From: CALKZN01 sp964633815
GTDB lineage: Bacteria > Pseudomonadota > Gammaproteobacteria > Arenicellales > Arenicellaceae
Reading direction: 5' to 3'
Assembly (NCBI GenBank): GCA_964633815.1
Contig: CAZWHW010000006.1
Span: forward strand, 1 to 64,000
Length of the DNA: 64,000 nucleotides
Position numbers and translations under genes: made by a program. Below the pieces are notes generated by a model, which saw only the letters and a program-made list of their open reading frames with translations, ran no database searches and was not told the DNA's origin. Shown piece by piece: positions 35,550-45,896 of the stretch; position 1 is the stretch's first letter, and each line of letters starts with the position of its first letter.

Positions 35550-35753
35550 TTACGCCGCAAATTGATTTATATTCAATGAATCTGATTCATCTGGATTGAT
35601 CTCAACATCCAACCAGTGATGACACTGCATATCACTTGCATAAGGAACAAGTGGCGTATCAATATTTTCTGGATGCTCATATAACAATTCATCAGTAATA
35701 GCGACAAATAATTTAACTTTGTTTAGAGCTGCATTCATGGTGACTGTTCTCAT
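35550..35753 (-). CDS. small acidic hypothetical protein
   Basis: A 67-residue protein with KLFVAITDELLYEHPENIDTPLVPY and MQCHHWLDVEINPDESDS segments. It has no signal peptide or membrane span. Its own terminator downstream and its well-behaved composition argue it is real. A second ATG five codons in (35738) is an equally good start. I do not recognise the family. The HH in CHHWLDVE could bind metal, but this is a guess. Confidence 0.5.
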   Translation of the reverse strand: MRTVTMNAALNKVKLFVAITDELLYEHPENIDTPLVPYASDMQCHHWLDVEINPDESDSLNINQFAA

Positions 35754-36093
35754 TTAGTTAATTAATTAACGGTTTTTAATAACTATTGTTCTTATTAGCA
35801 TTCAATTCAATTAAGCTGAATATTAATTTTATTTTCGACTTTAAAAGCGCCAACAAAATCGTTTATGATGCTTGTATGAACTAGTGTCTTACCGTTTATA
35901 TTTAAATTTCTATAGTTGTATTAAACCGCTTGAGAATGACGAAAATTCGGCAAACTTATGGTGATTTCATGGTGAATATTAAGTATTTAATTTAAGTTTT
36001 CATGCAATTTTAATACTTTCAACAAGTTAACTCGTTTATCCATAAATTAGATAATTTAAAAAAAACAAAAAAATTATTAATATTAAACGAAAT

Positions 36094-36804
36094 ATGAAAA
36101 AAATTGCCATTGTCGAAGACGACGAAGACCAAAGAGAAAACTATGCAGATGCGCTTAAGCAGCATGGATATGAGGTTTCAACCTATCCAAACCGTCCGCT
36201 TGCGCTCGCTGGAATGCGTGACGATATGCCAGATTTAGCTATGCTTGATATCATGTTGGAAAACGAAATGGACGGCGGCTTTGATTTGTGTCGTGATTTA
36301 AGGATGCTTGCGCCCAAACTACCTATCATTTTTCTAACGGCACGCAATTCCGATATAGATCGCGTATCAGGTCTTCGTTTAGATGCTTGGGACTATCTGA
36401 CAAAACCTATCAATATGCAATTTTTGACAGTAAGAATTACCTCATTATTTCGAATCGTTGATAGCCTAGATAGCCATGAAAGTACATTTGAAAACGAAGA
36501 TATTATTAATCGAGGCAGTCTATTCATTGACCCTAACAGCATGACTATCACTTGGAAAGAACAAGCACTAAGCTTAACATTAACCGAATTCTGGCTTATC
36601 GAAGCAATGGCAAGACGACCTAACCAAGTGAAGTCTTATGATAATTTGATGCAAATCACCAAACAAAGTTACGTCGAACGAAACACCATTAATGGCTATA
36701 TCCGCCGAATTCGTAAAAAATTCACTGATATTGATGCCAAATTTGATCGTATTGAAACAGTGTTTGGCATCGGCTATAAATGGAAAGGTAATTCCAACAT
36801 ATAA
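36094..36804 (+). CDS. pdsR: OmpR-type response regulator, dedicated-sortase-system type
   Basis: A 236-residue regulator. The receiver domain has the acidic pair Asp9/Asp10, phosphoacceptor Asp52 (MLDIML) and TKPI lysine; a winged-helix output domain follows (SLTLTEFWLIEAMARRPNQV, NTINGYIRRIRKKF, IETVFGIGYKW). Together with the next gene it resembles the response regulator family paired with marine proteobacterial sortases. Its stop overlaps the kinase ATG. The 35754-36093 gap upstream is AT-rich and I see no clear operator there. Confidence 0.75.
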   Translation: MKKIAIVEDDEDQRENYADALKQHGYEVSTYPNRPLALAGMRDDMPDLAMLDIMLENEMDGGFDLCRDLRMLAPKLPIIFLTARNSDIDRVSGLRLDAWDYLTKPINMQFLTVRITSLFRIVDSLDSHESTFENEDIINRGSLFIDPNSMTITWKEQALSLTLTEFWLIEAMARRPNQVKSYDNLMQITKQSYVERNTINGYIRRIRKKFTDIDAKFDRIETVFGIGYKWKGNSNI

Positions 36805-39107
36805 TGAATCACATCAAACCAATTCGCAAAGGATATTCCATTCGCACCAAGCTAACCTTGGTAGCTTTGTTATTACTATTAATTCCTTTAATGTCGTATA
36901 TTTATGTACGTGACATGAAAACGTTTCTGATTAAAGGTCAGGAAGGTGCGCTTAGCTTAACCGCCCGAGCCGTATCTACTGTTTTACATGATAGACCAGA
37001 ATTATTTAATAGCACTGATTCTGCACAAGAAACCAGTGAAAGTGATGTTTTTGTTGTACCACTTACCAACTATGTACGTCTTGATGGAGATTTGAGTGAC
37101 TGGGGAGATCAAATACGACAAGAACGTTCAAGTAATTTTATCAGCCCTGATCAAGCCAATGCTGAAACAATTACTTTCAATACGGGAGAAAGCTCGGAAA
37201 ATTCAATACCTGATGTGAGGCATTTATTGGGTTATCGTGGCTCTTTCTTATACGCTTATTTCAATGTTGCCGATGACAATGTGTTATTACGAAGTCGTTC
37301 TGCCCTTCGTTTAGATTCAGCTGATCATATTCGCCTAGCTATTAAAGCACCTTTTCAGGCAGAAACTCGCTATGCATTCACCGCTAGACAACCTGGACCA
37401 ATGAGTATATTCCTGGTTGATAATAAGTGGTCATACCCCTTAGACGGATCTCCAAACAGAAATATTAAAGCAGAACTTAAGACAACCGAGACGGGGTATA
37501 TTGTAGAAGCTCGGATACCGCGATTTATGTTGGCCAACAATGCGAGCATTCAATTACAAGTTATTGATGTGAATAATGAGCAAACTCGAACAATTGAGCG
37601 CCAAATTTCCACCACCACAGTTAATCAAGAGGAAGGCGCAGATTTTGCTAAAGTGTTATTACAAACTCCTGAAGTTGATAACATTCTTAAAGGCTTGAAC
37701 AGGTCAGATGCACGAATTTGGGTGTTAGATGATGAGAAAAATGTACGCGCAGTCGTCGGAAATTTATCCAGTGAAGATCAAAACGAAGCCGAAACATTAG
37801 ATAGCCCTACCCAACAAGAAAACTTTTTTGAAAAGCTAAAAAATGAGTACAACAGAGTCCTGAATAAAATCTTCAACTTAATTCTTGAAGATGTTAATAG
37901 CAATATTGATGATTATGGCAACAACACCAGTGCACGATCCGATCAATTGCTAGAAAGTTCATTGCAAGGCAAATTAGTTACCGACCGTCGCAAGTCATTA
38001 GATGAACAAACCACTATCGTCATGGCTGCGAATCCTATATGGTCAGGTTCGGATATTATCGGCTCAGTGATAGTAGAACAAAGTAGTAATGAAGTGCTCT
38101 CAAAACAGCGTGAAGCCTTGGAAAATGTCATCAGCGTAACATTGGTAGTCTTGCTCGTCGTTTTGACTAGCATTTTATATTTTGCCTCTCGTTTGACTAT
38201 TCGCATTAGACGATTGCGTGATTCAGCCGAAATAGCAATCGATCGACATGGACGTTTAAAAGAAGGTTCTAGATTAGCTGAATCTCGTTCAGGAGATGAA
38301 GTGGGGGATTTATCGCGCAGTATCGGCGACATGCTCAAACGCCTATCTCAATACACACAATACTTAAGAGGCTTGCCAGACACACTCGCTCATGAAGTAA
38401 GTAACCCTTTGAATGTTGTTAATTCTTCCTTGGAAAATCTAGCCAATGAATATCAGGGCAGTAAAAACAGCAATTACTATAAACGCGCCCAAAAAGGCTT
38501 AAAAAGAATTCAATCGATTCTTAAAAATCTGACTGAAGCTGCCAACCTTGAACAAGCTATCGAAGCTGAAACTTTTGTGATTTTTGACCTTGCTAAATTA
38601 GTACAAAGCTATAAAGAAGTTTACCAATCCAGCAATCCTGAAAAATCCTTTATTTTTGAAGCGCTTGCCAAGCCTTTAATTATCGAAGGGACTCCTGACC
38701 ACATCGCTCAAATGCTAGATAAATTAATCGATAACGCGATGGATTTTGCCAAACCCGGAACTAGTATCATCTTACGTACTAAACGTGACGAAGATATGGC
38801 TATTATTGAAATCTTAAACGAAGGTGAATTCTTACCAGAAAAAATGGCTGAACGTGTGTTTGAGCCCATGGTTTCTTTGGGACGAACTGATGCGAAAAAA
38901 ACTCGTTTGGGCATGGGCCTTTATATCGTTAAACTGATTACTACATATCATGGCGGTTCAGTGCAAGCCAGCAACTTACGCTTGAAAAAAGGCGTGAAAT
39001 TCACAGTTTCTATCCCAATTGCTGGAGATTTTACCGAACCCGTGAGAATCGCGCCAAAAATTAATAGTTTCAAAACTACTCAAATACAAGCGCCAATAGC
39101 AAAATAG
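36804..39107 (+). CDS. pdsS: sensor histidine kinase, dedicated-sortase-system type
   Basis: A 767-residue kinase. A first span near residue 15-30 is followed by a large periplasmic region (about 35-440) opening with TARAVSTVLHDRPELF and containing a carbohydrate-binding-like beta domain (LTNYVRLDGDLSDWG ... VEARIPRFML). A second span near 445-460, a HAMP-like linker, His530 in LAHEVSNPLNVV and ATPase boxes LIDNAMDFA and RLGMGLYIVKL follow. This layout matches the proteobacterial dedicated sortase system kinase. No sortase or LPXTG target gene is in the window. Confidence 0.75.
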   Translation: MNHIKPIRKGYSIRTKLTLVALLLLLIPLMSYIYVRDMKTFLIKGQEGALSLTARAVSTVLHDRPELFNSTDSAQETSESDVFVVPLTNYVRLDGDLSDWGDQIRQERSSNFISPDQANAETITFNTGESSENSIPDVRHLLGYRGSFLYAYFNVADDNVLLRSRSALRLDSADHIRLAIKAPFQAETRYAFTARQPGPMSIFLVDNKWSYPLDGSPNRNIKAELKTTETGYIVEARIPRFMLANNASIQLQVIDVNNEQTRTIERQISTTTVNQEEGADFAKVLLQTPEVDNILKGLNRSDARIWVLDDEKNVRAVVGNLSSEDQNEAETLDSPTQQENFFEKLKNEYNRVLNKIFNLILEDVNSNIDDYGNNTSARSDQLLESSLQGKLVTDRRKSLDEQTTIVMAANPIWSGSDIIGSVIVEQSSNEVLSKQREALENVISVTLVVLLVVLTSILYFASRLTIRIRRLRDSAEIAIDRHGRLKEGSRLAESRSGDEVGDLSRSIGDMLKRLSQYTQYLRGLPDTLAHEVSNPLNVVNSSLENLANEYQGSKNSNYYKRAQKGLKRIQSILKNLTEAANLEQAIEAETFVIFDLAKLVQSYKEVYQSSNPEKSFIFEALAKPLIIEGTPDHIAQMLDKLIDNAMDFAKPGTSIILRTKRDEDMAIIEILNEGEFLPEKMAERVFEPMVSLGRTDAKKTRLGMGLYIVKLITTYHGGSVQASNLRLKKGVKFTVSIPIAGDFTEPVRIAPKINSFKTTQIQAPIAK

Positions 39108-39122
39108 CTAATGTAAGCTGTT

Positions 39123-39890
39123 CTATAGTTTATCTATCCATAACAAAGACACTATTCTCCCTGTGACACCATCACGACGATAAGAATAAAATCTGTCACT
39201 TTCAGCATATGTGCAATGACCAGATTGCGTAAATGTGACACTTTTAGTTGCCATTCGTTCTCCTAACAAACCCGCTAAATCAGCCAAAAAATGCCCCGGC
39301 TTATCAGGTTGAACTAGATAGAACTCATCTGAACCGCCTAATAATTTCTTTACATCCTGACCAATTTCAAAATTCTGTTGTGAAATCGCTGGCCCACAAT
39401 GCACCAGCAATTCTTCATTTGGCACGGAAAATAATTTCAGCGCGTCTTCGACAATGCCATCCGCCAATCCACGCCAACCTGCATGCACTAAGGCGATTTC
39501 CGTGCCCTTTTGATCACATATAAACACGGGCAGGCAATCCGCGGTCATAATGGTGCACACTACTCTCGTTTGACGTGTGAAATGACCATCAAACGCTTGA
39601 TTAAGTCGTTGCTGTCGAGAACCTGAGTCTTGTAATATATTCGTGGTATGTTCTTGGCGCAACCAGTGAGGCATTAAAACAGTTGCATCTTCTACACCGT
39701 CTTTCTCATAATCAGCTTGTATTAATTCAGTTAATAAACGGCGATTCTCTGCCACTCGTTCAGATGAATCGCCTACATGATCACCCAAATTCAATCCTTC
39801 ATAAGGCGGCAAACTCACGCCATCAGCGCGGGTACTTGTGAGCGCTTTAATATGTTTAGGCGCAGACCAATTTGGCTTGATAATTTCCAT
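39123..39890 (-). CDS. pgeF: peptidoglycan editing factor PgeF (YfiH, laccase-domain)
   Basis: A 255-residue protein of the DUF152 family, which removes miscoupled L-Ser from peptidoglycan precursors and was earlier called a polyphenol oxidase. Zinc-ligand motifs: NLGDHVGD, TADCLPVFICD, HAGWRGLADGIVEDAL and HCGPAISQQNFEIG. It lies directly downstream of rluD, the usual gammaproteobacterial arrangement. Confidence 0.92.
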   Translation of the reverse strand: MEIIKPNWSAPKHIKALTSTRADGVSLPPYEGLNLGDHVGDSSERVAENRRLLTELIQADYEKDGVEDATVLMPHWLRQEHTTNILQDSGSRQQRLNQAFDGHFTRQTRVVCTIMTADCLPVFICDQKGTEIALVHAGWRGLADGIVEDALKLFSVPNEELLVHCGPAISQQNFEIGQDVKKLLGGSDEFYLVQPDKPGHFLADLAGLLGERMATKSVTFTQSGHCTYAESDRFYSYRRDGVTGRIVSLLWIDKL

Positions 39891-39916
39891 GAGATAAGTT
39901 ATTAATTATAATTAAA

Positions 39917-41011
39917 TCAAGCATTTATTTGATTATCTACACTTAGTGCATTAGCAATAGTCAGCATATCATCTGGTAAACCAGCCTCCCAAGAAAGCTC
40001 CTGTCGTGTTGCAGGATGTATTAAAGTTAAACGTGTTGCATGCAATGCTTGCCGTTTAAACTGACGTAATAATTTGGCAAGACTGAGATCACAATTTTTA
40101 GGAATGACTAAACGTTTTCCGTAGACGGGATCACCGACTAGCGGATAACCCGCGGCAGTCATATGCACACGAATTTGATGCGTTCGCCCCGTTTCAAGTT
40201 TGACTCTAACCAAGGTGTGTTTCCGAAAACGCTCTTCTATTCGATAATGAGTAATAGCTTCCTTACCACCACCTTCATGAGGTTTACAGACACTCATTTT
40301 ACGTCGGTCATACTGATCCCTGCGCATGGCTTTGTTGATAGTAGCACCTGAAATAATCATGCCTAAACAAATCGCCAAATATTCACGGCTCAAACTTCTT
40401 TCTGAAAGCTGTTCAACTAGGTTTAATCGAGCATTTTCATTTTTTGCTAGTACCATTAAACCGCTAGTATCTTTATCTAAACGATGAACAATGCCTGCTC
40501 TTGGTAAATTTTTATTGTCAGGCCAGTGAAACAACACGGCATTCATTAATGTACCTGTTTCATTACCCGCTCCAGGATGTACAACCCATCCAGCAGGTTT
40601 ATTAATGACAATAATATCGTCATCTTCATAAACAATATTTACTGGTAGGTTTTCTGGAAGACTATCTTCAATACTACTTGCTTTAGCTCTTTCAGGCGCA
40701 TCAACACTGACTAGGTCGCCCAATACCAAACGATAAGTTTGCTTAACCTGTTTATCATTAACCAACACATGCCCTGCTTTGATCCATGTTTGAATCATAC
40801 TTCTTGACGCATCAGGAGAAATTTCTCCTAGAACTTTATCTATTCGTAAACTGGCAAATTGTTCAGTAATTGTCAGACAACCATTTTCATCAAGCGCATT
40901 AACCAATTCCATTTCTGATTCTTGATCAGAATTTATTTTTAAACTATCTGATTGATCTTCCTTTTCATTTATTTGAGATATACGCATTTCGTTTTGAGTA
41001 TTTGACATCAT
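39917..41011 (-). CDS. rluD: 23S rRNA pseudouridine synthase RluD
   Basis: Makes pseudouridines in helix 69 of 23S rRNA. 364 residues: a nonstandard acidic N-terminal extension of about 40 residues, an S4 domain (RIDKVLGEISPDASRSMIQTWIKAGHVLVND) and the catalytic domain with the Asp motif AGIVHRLDKDTSGLMVLAK and RTHQIRVHM. It is divergent from bamD across 88 bases, as in most gammaproteobacteria. Confidence 0.93.
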   Translation of the reverse strand: MMSNTQNEMRISQINEKEDQSDSLKINSDQESEMELVNALDENGCLTITEQFASLRIDKVLGEISPDASRSMIQTWIKAGHVLVNDKQVKQTYRLVLGDLVSVDAPERAKASSIEDSLPENLPVNIVYEDDDIIVINKPAGWVVHPGAGNETGTLMNAVLFHWPDNKNLPRAGIVHRLDKDTSGLMVLAKNENARLNLVEQLSERSLSREYLAICLGMIISGATINKAMRRDQYDRRKMSVCKPHEGGGKEAITHYRIEERFRKHTLVRVKLETGRTHQIRVHMTAAGYPLVGDPVYGKRLVIPKNCDLSLAKLLRQFKRQALHATRLTLIHPATRQELSWEAGLPDDMLTIANALSVDNQINA

Positions 41012-41099
41012 AAAATAATTCTCATCAAGTAGTAATGAAATTCAATTCAATTCAAGTTATGCTATCGCAACAGTAAATTAAATCTTTGTACTTAATATA

Positions 41100-42002
41100 A
41101 TGTTGTTTAATATTAACTTTAAAAAATGTAAAACCGCTGCCCTATTAACCAGCGTGCTCATTTTGTCTCTCACCCTGTCTGGATGCGCATTCTTTAGTAT
41201 TACAAGCTCTAAAGATAAGCCTAAACCAAAAATCAGCCAGCAAGACCAACAAAAGGATTATAAACGAGCTTTACGTCGGTTGGAGAGAAAACAATATGAA
41301 CTTGCTCTCGACGAATATAATCAATTCATTGTCAAATACCCTTTTGGCTCATTATCTGAGCGTGCCAGACTTGAACGCATTTTTATTTTAAATAAATTAG
41401 GTGGTGATGCTATAAATGAAGCAAGAGCGTCAATCGATAGATTTATTTCTCAACACCCGTTACACCCTGATCTAGACTACGCTTATTATATGCGTGGCGT
41501 TGTGTTATTCGAAAAAAAACGTGGTGGCATTTTTGCACGTTTAGCAGGCGCTAAAGAAGTTCTTCGCACCAAAAATAATTACGAAGAATCACATTTGGCA
41601 TTCGCCGAGTTATTGCAGGAATTTCCAGAAAGCCGATATGTGCCTGATGCTGAAAAACGCATGACATATTTACGTAATAATATGGCGATATTTGAATTAT
41701 CTACAGCAAATTTTTACGCTGAACGCAATGCACATATAGGTGCAATAAACCGTGCTGAATTTATTGTCAAAAACTACGATCAATCACCCGCAGTGATTGA
41801 TGCACTTAAGCTAATGATTACAAGTTATGAAAAAATTGGCTTGACCGACAAAGCTGATGAGACCAGATATTTATTGGCATCAAACTATCAAGGCATACAA
41901 GGAATAGAAGGTGGAAATCGGTCAAAACCTAAAAAATCAAGATTAAGATTACCTAAGCTACCTAACCTGAATCCATTAAGACTTTTCAGAAGAAATAGCT
42001 AA
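41100..42002 (+). CDS. bamD: outer-membrane assembly lipoprotein BamD
   Basis: A 300-residue lipoprotein of the BAM complex. The signal peptide ends with lipobox LSGC (acylated Cys about residue 29); TPR-like helices follow (YKRALRRLERKQYELALDEYNQFIVKYPFG, LDYAYYMRGVVLFE, FPESRYVPDAEKRMTYLRN). The C-terminus has an unusually basic Arg/Lys/Pro/Leu-rich tail of about 35 residues, making it longer than E. coli BamD (245). Confidence 0.92.
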   Translation: MLFNINFKKCKTAALLTSVLILSLTLSGCAFFSITSSKDKPKPKISQQDQQKDYKRALRRLERKQYELALDEYNQFIVKYPFGSLSERARLERIFILNKLGGDAINEARASIDRFISQHPLHPDLDYAYYMRGVVLFEKKRGGIFARLAGAKEVLRTKNNYEESHLAFAELLQEFPESRYVPDAEKRMTYLRNNMAIFELSTANFYAERNAHIGAINRAEFIVKNYDQSPAVIDALKLMITSYEKIGLTDKADETRYLLASNYQGIQGIEGGNRSKPKKSRLRLPKLPNLNPLRLFRRNS

Positions 42003-42022
42003 TACTGAGTAAATCTGGGCCT

Positions 42023-43756
42023 TCAGGCTTTATTATCAAATCCTGATGTAATTGGGTAACGTCTGTCTCGACCAAACGCTTTTTTAAGTATTCGTACACC
42101 TGGCGCTGCTTGGCGGCGCTTATATTCATTGCGCTTTACTAACCATGTGACACGATTAACGTTTTCTTTACTATAGCCTGCTGCCACAATTTCAGCAGGA
42201 GATAATTCATCCTCAATATAAAGCGTCAAAATACCATCTAACACATCATATGGCGGCAGGCTGTCACTGTCTTGCTGATCTGGTGCTAATTCTGCTGAAG
42301 GTGGCCGGCTTATCACAACTTCAGGAATTATCTCAGGCTGCCCTTGCGCTTCTGCCAAACGATTTCTATATCGAGACAAGTCGTAAACCAAAGTTTTATA
42401 CACATCCTTAATGGCTGAATAGCCACCTACCATATCACCATAAAGTGTTGCATAGCCAACAGCCATCTCACTCTTATTGCCCGTGGTTAGTACCATATGA
42501 CCCATTTTGTTAGAATACGCCATCAACATCAAACCACGACAACGTGCTTGAATATTTTCTTCAGTTGTATTCGGTTCAGTACCAGCAAAAATGGGCGTTA
42601 ATTGCTCCATAAAAGCGTTAAACATCGGTTCAATAGATACTGATTCATATTGAACACTCAAACGCTCAGCCTGCTGTTGGGCTGCTGTCTTACTTAAATC
42701 AGAGGTATACTTAAATGGCATCATAATTGCCACTACTCTCTCAGGACCAATAGCATCAACAGCGATTGCGAGAGTCAGGGCAGAATCAATTCCGCCTGAC
42801 AAACCCAGCACAACCCCTTTAAAGCCATTTTTATCCACATAGTCACGCAAACCGCAAACTAGCGCTTGATAAATCATGGCTTCATTTTCTTCAGACCTTG
42901 AATGCTTACCCAACACAACTTCGTTATATTGCCCATCAAACTCTATCCCAGCAATAACAGTACTAGGCAAATCTCGAACATTTCCTGCTTTGACAACAGA
43001 CAAACCCTCAGGAGTCAATGTCGCCTCAATAGTTGATAAATCATCTATGAAGCAAGGACTTTGTTGCAAAACTTCTCCATCTGAATTAACAACAAAAGAA
43101 GCACCGTCAAATACAAGCTCATCTTGGCCGCCCACTTGATTGACATAAACAACCGTCCGCCCTACTTTCTTGGCCTTATTCTGAACAACTTGTAAGCGTT
43201 CAGGAATCTTTTGAGTATGAAATGGTGATGCATTAATATTGATAACCAACGACGCACCAGCATCGACTGATTGCTCAACAGCGTGATCATGCCAAATATC
43301 TTCACAAATAGTGATCCCTAAACGATGTCCTTTAAAATCAACGACACAGCTATCTGTTCCGGGAGTAAAATAACGTTTTTCATCAAAAACACTATAATTT
43401 GGCAGCTCTTGTTTGGCATATTCCGCCACTAATTCGCCATTAGCAATCACCGCTGCCATATTATAAAGCTTGCCGTTGTTAAGCTTGGGATAACCCACAA
43501 TCATTGCAATACTTTGACGACTATACGTTATGATTGTTTCTAAGCATTCCTCAGTTTTTTTAATAAACCCAGGTCTGAGCAACAAATCCTCTGGCGGATA
43601 GCCTGTCAAAGAAAGCTCAGGAGTGACCAATATATCTGCTCCTTGTTGCTGTGCTTCATCAGAGGCTACAAGAATTTTTTCAGCATTTTTTCCAATCGCA
43701 CCAACATAAGGGTTTAATTGGGCCAAGGAGATTTTTAAGGTATTTTCTGTACTCAT
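42023..43756 (-). CDS. nadE: glutamine-dependent NAD+ synthetase
   Basis: A 577-residue two-domain enzyme making NAD+ from deamido-NAD+ with glutamine nitrogen. The N-terminal nitrilase-type amidase shows the Glu in VTPELSLTGYPPED, a Lys in KQELPNYSVFDEKRYF and Cys in ITICEDIW. The C-terminal synthetase has the P-loop GLSGGIDSALTLAIA and TGNKSEMAVGYATLYGD. Single gene with a 144-base divergent promoter region. Confidence 0.94.
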   Translation of the reverse strand: MSTENTLKISLAQLNPYVGAIGKNAEKILVASDEAQQQGADILVTPELSLTGYPPEDLLLRPGFIKKTEECLETIITYSRQSIAMIVGYPKLNNGKLYNMAAVIANGELVAEYAKQELPNYSVFDEKRYFTPGTDSCVVDFKGHRLGITICEDIWHDHAVEQSVDAGASLVININASPFHTQKIPERLQVVQNKAKKVGRTVVYVNQVGGQDELVFDGASFVVNSDGEVLQQSPCFIDDLSTIEATLTPEGLSVVKAGNVRDLPSTVIAGIEFDGQYNEVVLGKHSRSEENEAMIYQALVCGLRDYVDKNGFKGVVLGLSGGIDSALTLAIAVDAIGPERVVAIMMPFKYTSDLSKTAAQQQAERLSVQYESVSIEPMFNAFMEQLTPIFAGTEPNTTEENIQARCRGLMLMAYSNKMGHMVLTTGNKSEMAVGYATLYGDMVGGYSAIKDVYKTLVYDLSRYRNRLAEAQGQPEIIPEVVISRPPSAELAPDQQDSDSLPPYDVLDGILTLYIEDELSPAEIVAAGYSKENVNRVTWLVKRNEYKRRQAAPGVRILKKAFGRDRRYPITSGFDNKA

Positions 43757-43900
43757 AGTTTGCTTAAGTTGTTATATCGTTGACAATGCCACCATAAATT
43801 GAATTACAAATGATACTAAAAAGACTTTCACAAAACAGTAAGTTTAGTAAGCTAAGCACAAAAGATTTCTTGCACTATTAAATACAAAAAATGACTAATC

Positions 43901-45100
43901 ATGTCTGACGCTTATCATATTGATATTATTGACCATTTACGTCACATTGACGCAAATCAATGGGACGCAATGAATAATCAAAGACACCCTTTTCTTTCTC
44001 ATGCGTTTTTATCGGGGTTAGAGGAAACTTCCTGTGTCTGCGAAAAAACAGGATGGATTCCACAACATATCGTCATTTTCAATAACAAACAAAAACAATA
44101 CATCATCGCAGCTATGCCATGCTACTTAAAGCTACATTCTTATGGAGAGTATATTTTTGATTGGTCATGGGCTGATGCTTATCAACGTGCAGGCAAGAAC
44201 TATTATCCGAAACTATCTTGCGCCACTCCATTCACGCCTGCTACCACTGCTAAGTGGTTGATTCATCCCGACTACCAAAACTGCGGACTAGAAACACGAT
44301 TAATTGACTATTTAATATTACATGCTGAACTGTGTAAAGTTTCCTCAATTCACGCATTATTTACAGATCAAGATGCAAATTCTCATTTCCATGAACATGG
44401 CTTTATCCAACGTGCCAGCAATCAATTTCACTGGCTGAACCAAGGTTCAGAATCTTCTGCAAAACCTTTTACTGGCTTTGATGACTACTTACAAACCATG
44501 AACTCACGCAAGCGTAAAAACATCAAACGCGAACGACAAAGCGTCATTGCCCAAGGCGTGAGTTTTCATTGGTTTCATGGCGACCAACTTAATGCAGATG
44601 TTGCAAGGCAAATATTTACCTTTTATTTGAGCACAACCCATCGTTATGGCGCTCAACAATATCTCACTGAAGCTTTTTTCCAGCATTTTGTGAAGACTAT
44701 TCCGCACATGACACATGTACTGATAGCATATCTTGATGAATTTGCTGTTGCTGGCAGTTTATTCTTCAGCGATGACTCGACATTATATGGGCGCTATTGG
44801 GGCGCCAATGCTGACATCAAAGACTTACATTTTGAGACTTGTTATTACCAACCCATTGAATATGCTATCAAGAATAATATGAAACGTTTTGAAGCGGGAG
44901 CACAAGGCGAACACAAATTATCACGAGGATTGTTGCCAGTAGAAACTAGCTCACAACACTGGTTAGCTGATCGACAATTCCATGCAGCCGTTTCAGAATT
45001 CACTATCGCAGAAGCTGAAAATATTGCTCGCTATCAACAATCTATTGAAAAACATGGTCCATTCAAAGCGAGCCAAAAAGCATTCAAACCCGAAGTTTAG
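43901..45100 (+). CDS. GNAT-superfamily N-acetyltransferase (COG3146 / FemAB-like)
   Basis: A 399-residue protein with two acetyltransferase-like halves: KLSCATPFTPATT...IDYLILHAE and DDYLQTMNSRKRKNIKRERQSV...GRYWGANADIKDLHFETCYYQPIEYAI, then FEAGAQGEHKLSRGLLPVETSSQHW. This set is typical of the DUF482/COG3146 family, whose substrate is unknown. It sits 12 bases before aat and probably shares its transcript. Confidence 0.85.
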   Translation: MSDAYHIDIIDHLRHIDANQWDAMNNQRHPFLSHAFLSGLEETSCVCEKTGWIPQHIVIFNNKQKQYIIAAMPCYLKLHSYGEYIFDWSWADAYQRAGKNYYPKLSCATPFTPATTAKWLIHPDYQNCGLETRLIDYLILHAELCKVSSIHALFTDQDANSHFHEHGFIQRASNQFHWLNQGSESSAKPFTGFDDYLQTMNSRKRKNIKRERQSVIAQGVSFHWFHGDQLNADVARQIFTFYLSTTHRYGAQQYLTEAFFQHFVKTIPHMTHVLIAYLDEFAVAGSLFFSDDSTLYGRYWGANADIKDLHFETCYYQPIEYAIKNNMKRFEAGAQGEHKLSRGLLPVETSSQHWLADRQFHAAVSEFTIAEAENIARYQQSIEKHGPFKASQKAFKPEV

Positions 45101-45112
45101 TCTCAAGCTCAC

Positions 45113-45829
45113 ATGATTGACCGTCAACATCCTGAATATATTGAATTTCCAGATCCAAAACTGGCTAACAAACATGGTTTTTTAGCCCATGGGGGTGACC
45201 TAAGCCTAACAACACTTTTATCAGCCTATCAACAAGGGATTTTTCCTTGGTTTAATGACAATGAACCTATCTTGTGGTGGTCGCCTGACCCCAGAATGAT
45301 CATGCCAACTGCTGACATACATATTTCACGCAGCCTAAACAAAACAATTCGAAATAAATGCTTTACCGTGACCTGCGGCCAAGCATTCACTGAAGTCATT
45401 GAATCTTGCAGTAAGCCAAGAGCCAATGACAAATCAATCAATCCAATGGCACAAGAATCACAAACGTGGTTAACCCAGGACATGAAAACTGCTTATATTG
45501 AGCTACATAAAGCAGGTTTTGCTCAATCCATTGAATGTTGGCGTGAAAATCAGTTAGTTGGAGGACTTTATGGTGTCACCATTGCAGGTATGTTTTTTGG
45601 TGAGAGTATGTTCTCGATAGAAAGTAATAGTTCAAAAGTTGCCCTAGTTAGCCTGTGTCAACACTTAAACAAGCAAGGCATCAACTGGATAGACTGTCAG
45701 GTTGAGTCAAAACACTTAATTTCACTTGGAGCGATTAATATTAGTCGTGATGAATTCATAAAAAAGTTAGTATATCATATTGAAAATGCTCAAGAAATCT
45801 CATGGAACAATTTCGGCAAACAAATCTAA
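45113..45829 (+). CDS. aat: leucyl/phenylalanyl-tRNA-protein transferase
   Basis: A 238-residue N-end-rule enzyme that adds Leu or Phe to proteins with N-terminal Lys/Arg. Family motifs: GFLAHGGDLSLTTLLSAYQQGIFPWF, WWSPDPRMIM, HKAGFAQSIECW and GGLYGVTIAGMFFGESMFS. Next to the second transferase, bpt. Confidence 0.95.
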   Translation: MIDRQHPEYIEFPDPKLANKHGFLAHGGDLSLTTLLSAYQQGIFPWFNDNEPILWWSPDPRMIMPTADIHISRSLNKTIRNKCFTVTCGQAFTEVIESCSKPRANDKSINPMAQESQTWLTQDMKTAYIELHKAGFAQSIECWRENQLVGGLYGVTIAGMFFGESMFSIESNSSKVALVSLCQHLNKQGINWIDCQVESKHLISLGAINISRDEFIKKLVYHIENAQEISWNNFGKQI

Positions 45830-45896
45830 TATTACCATCTGATAAATTCTGGCTTTATTTTTTGAATTCAATCCTAAAACACGTTACTCTATTTTT

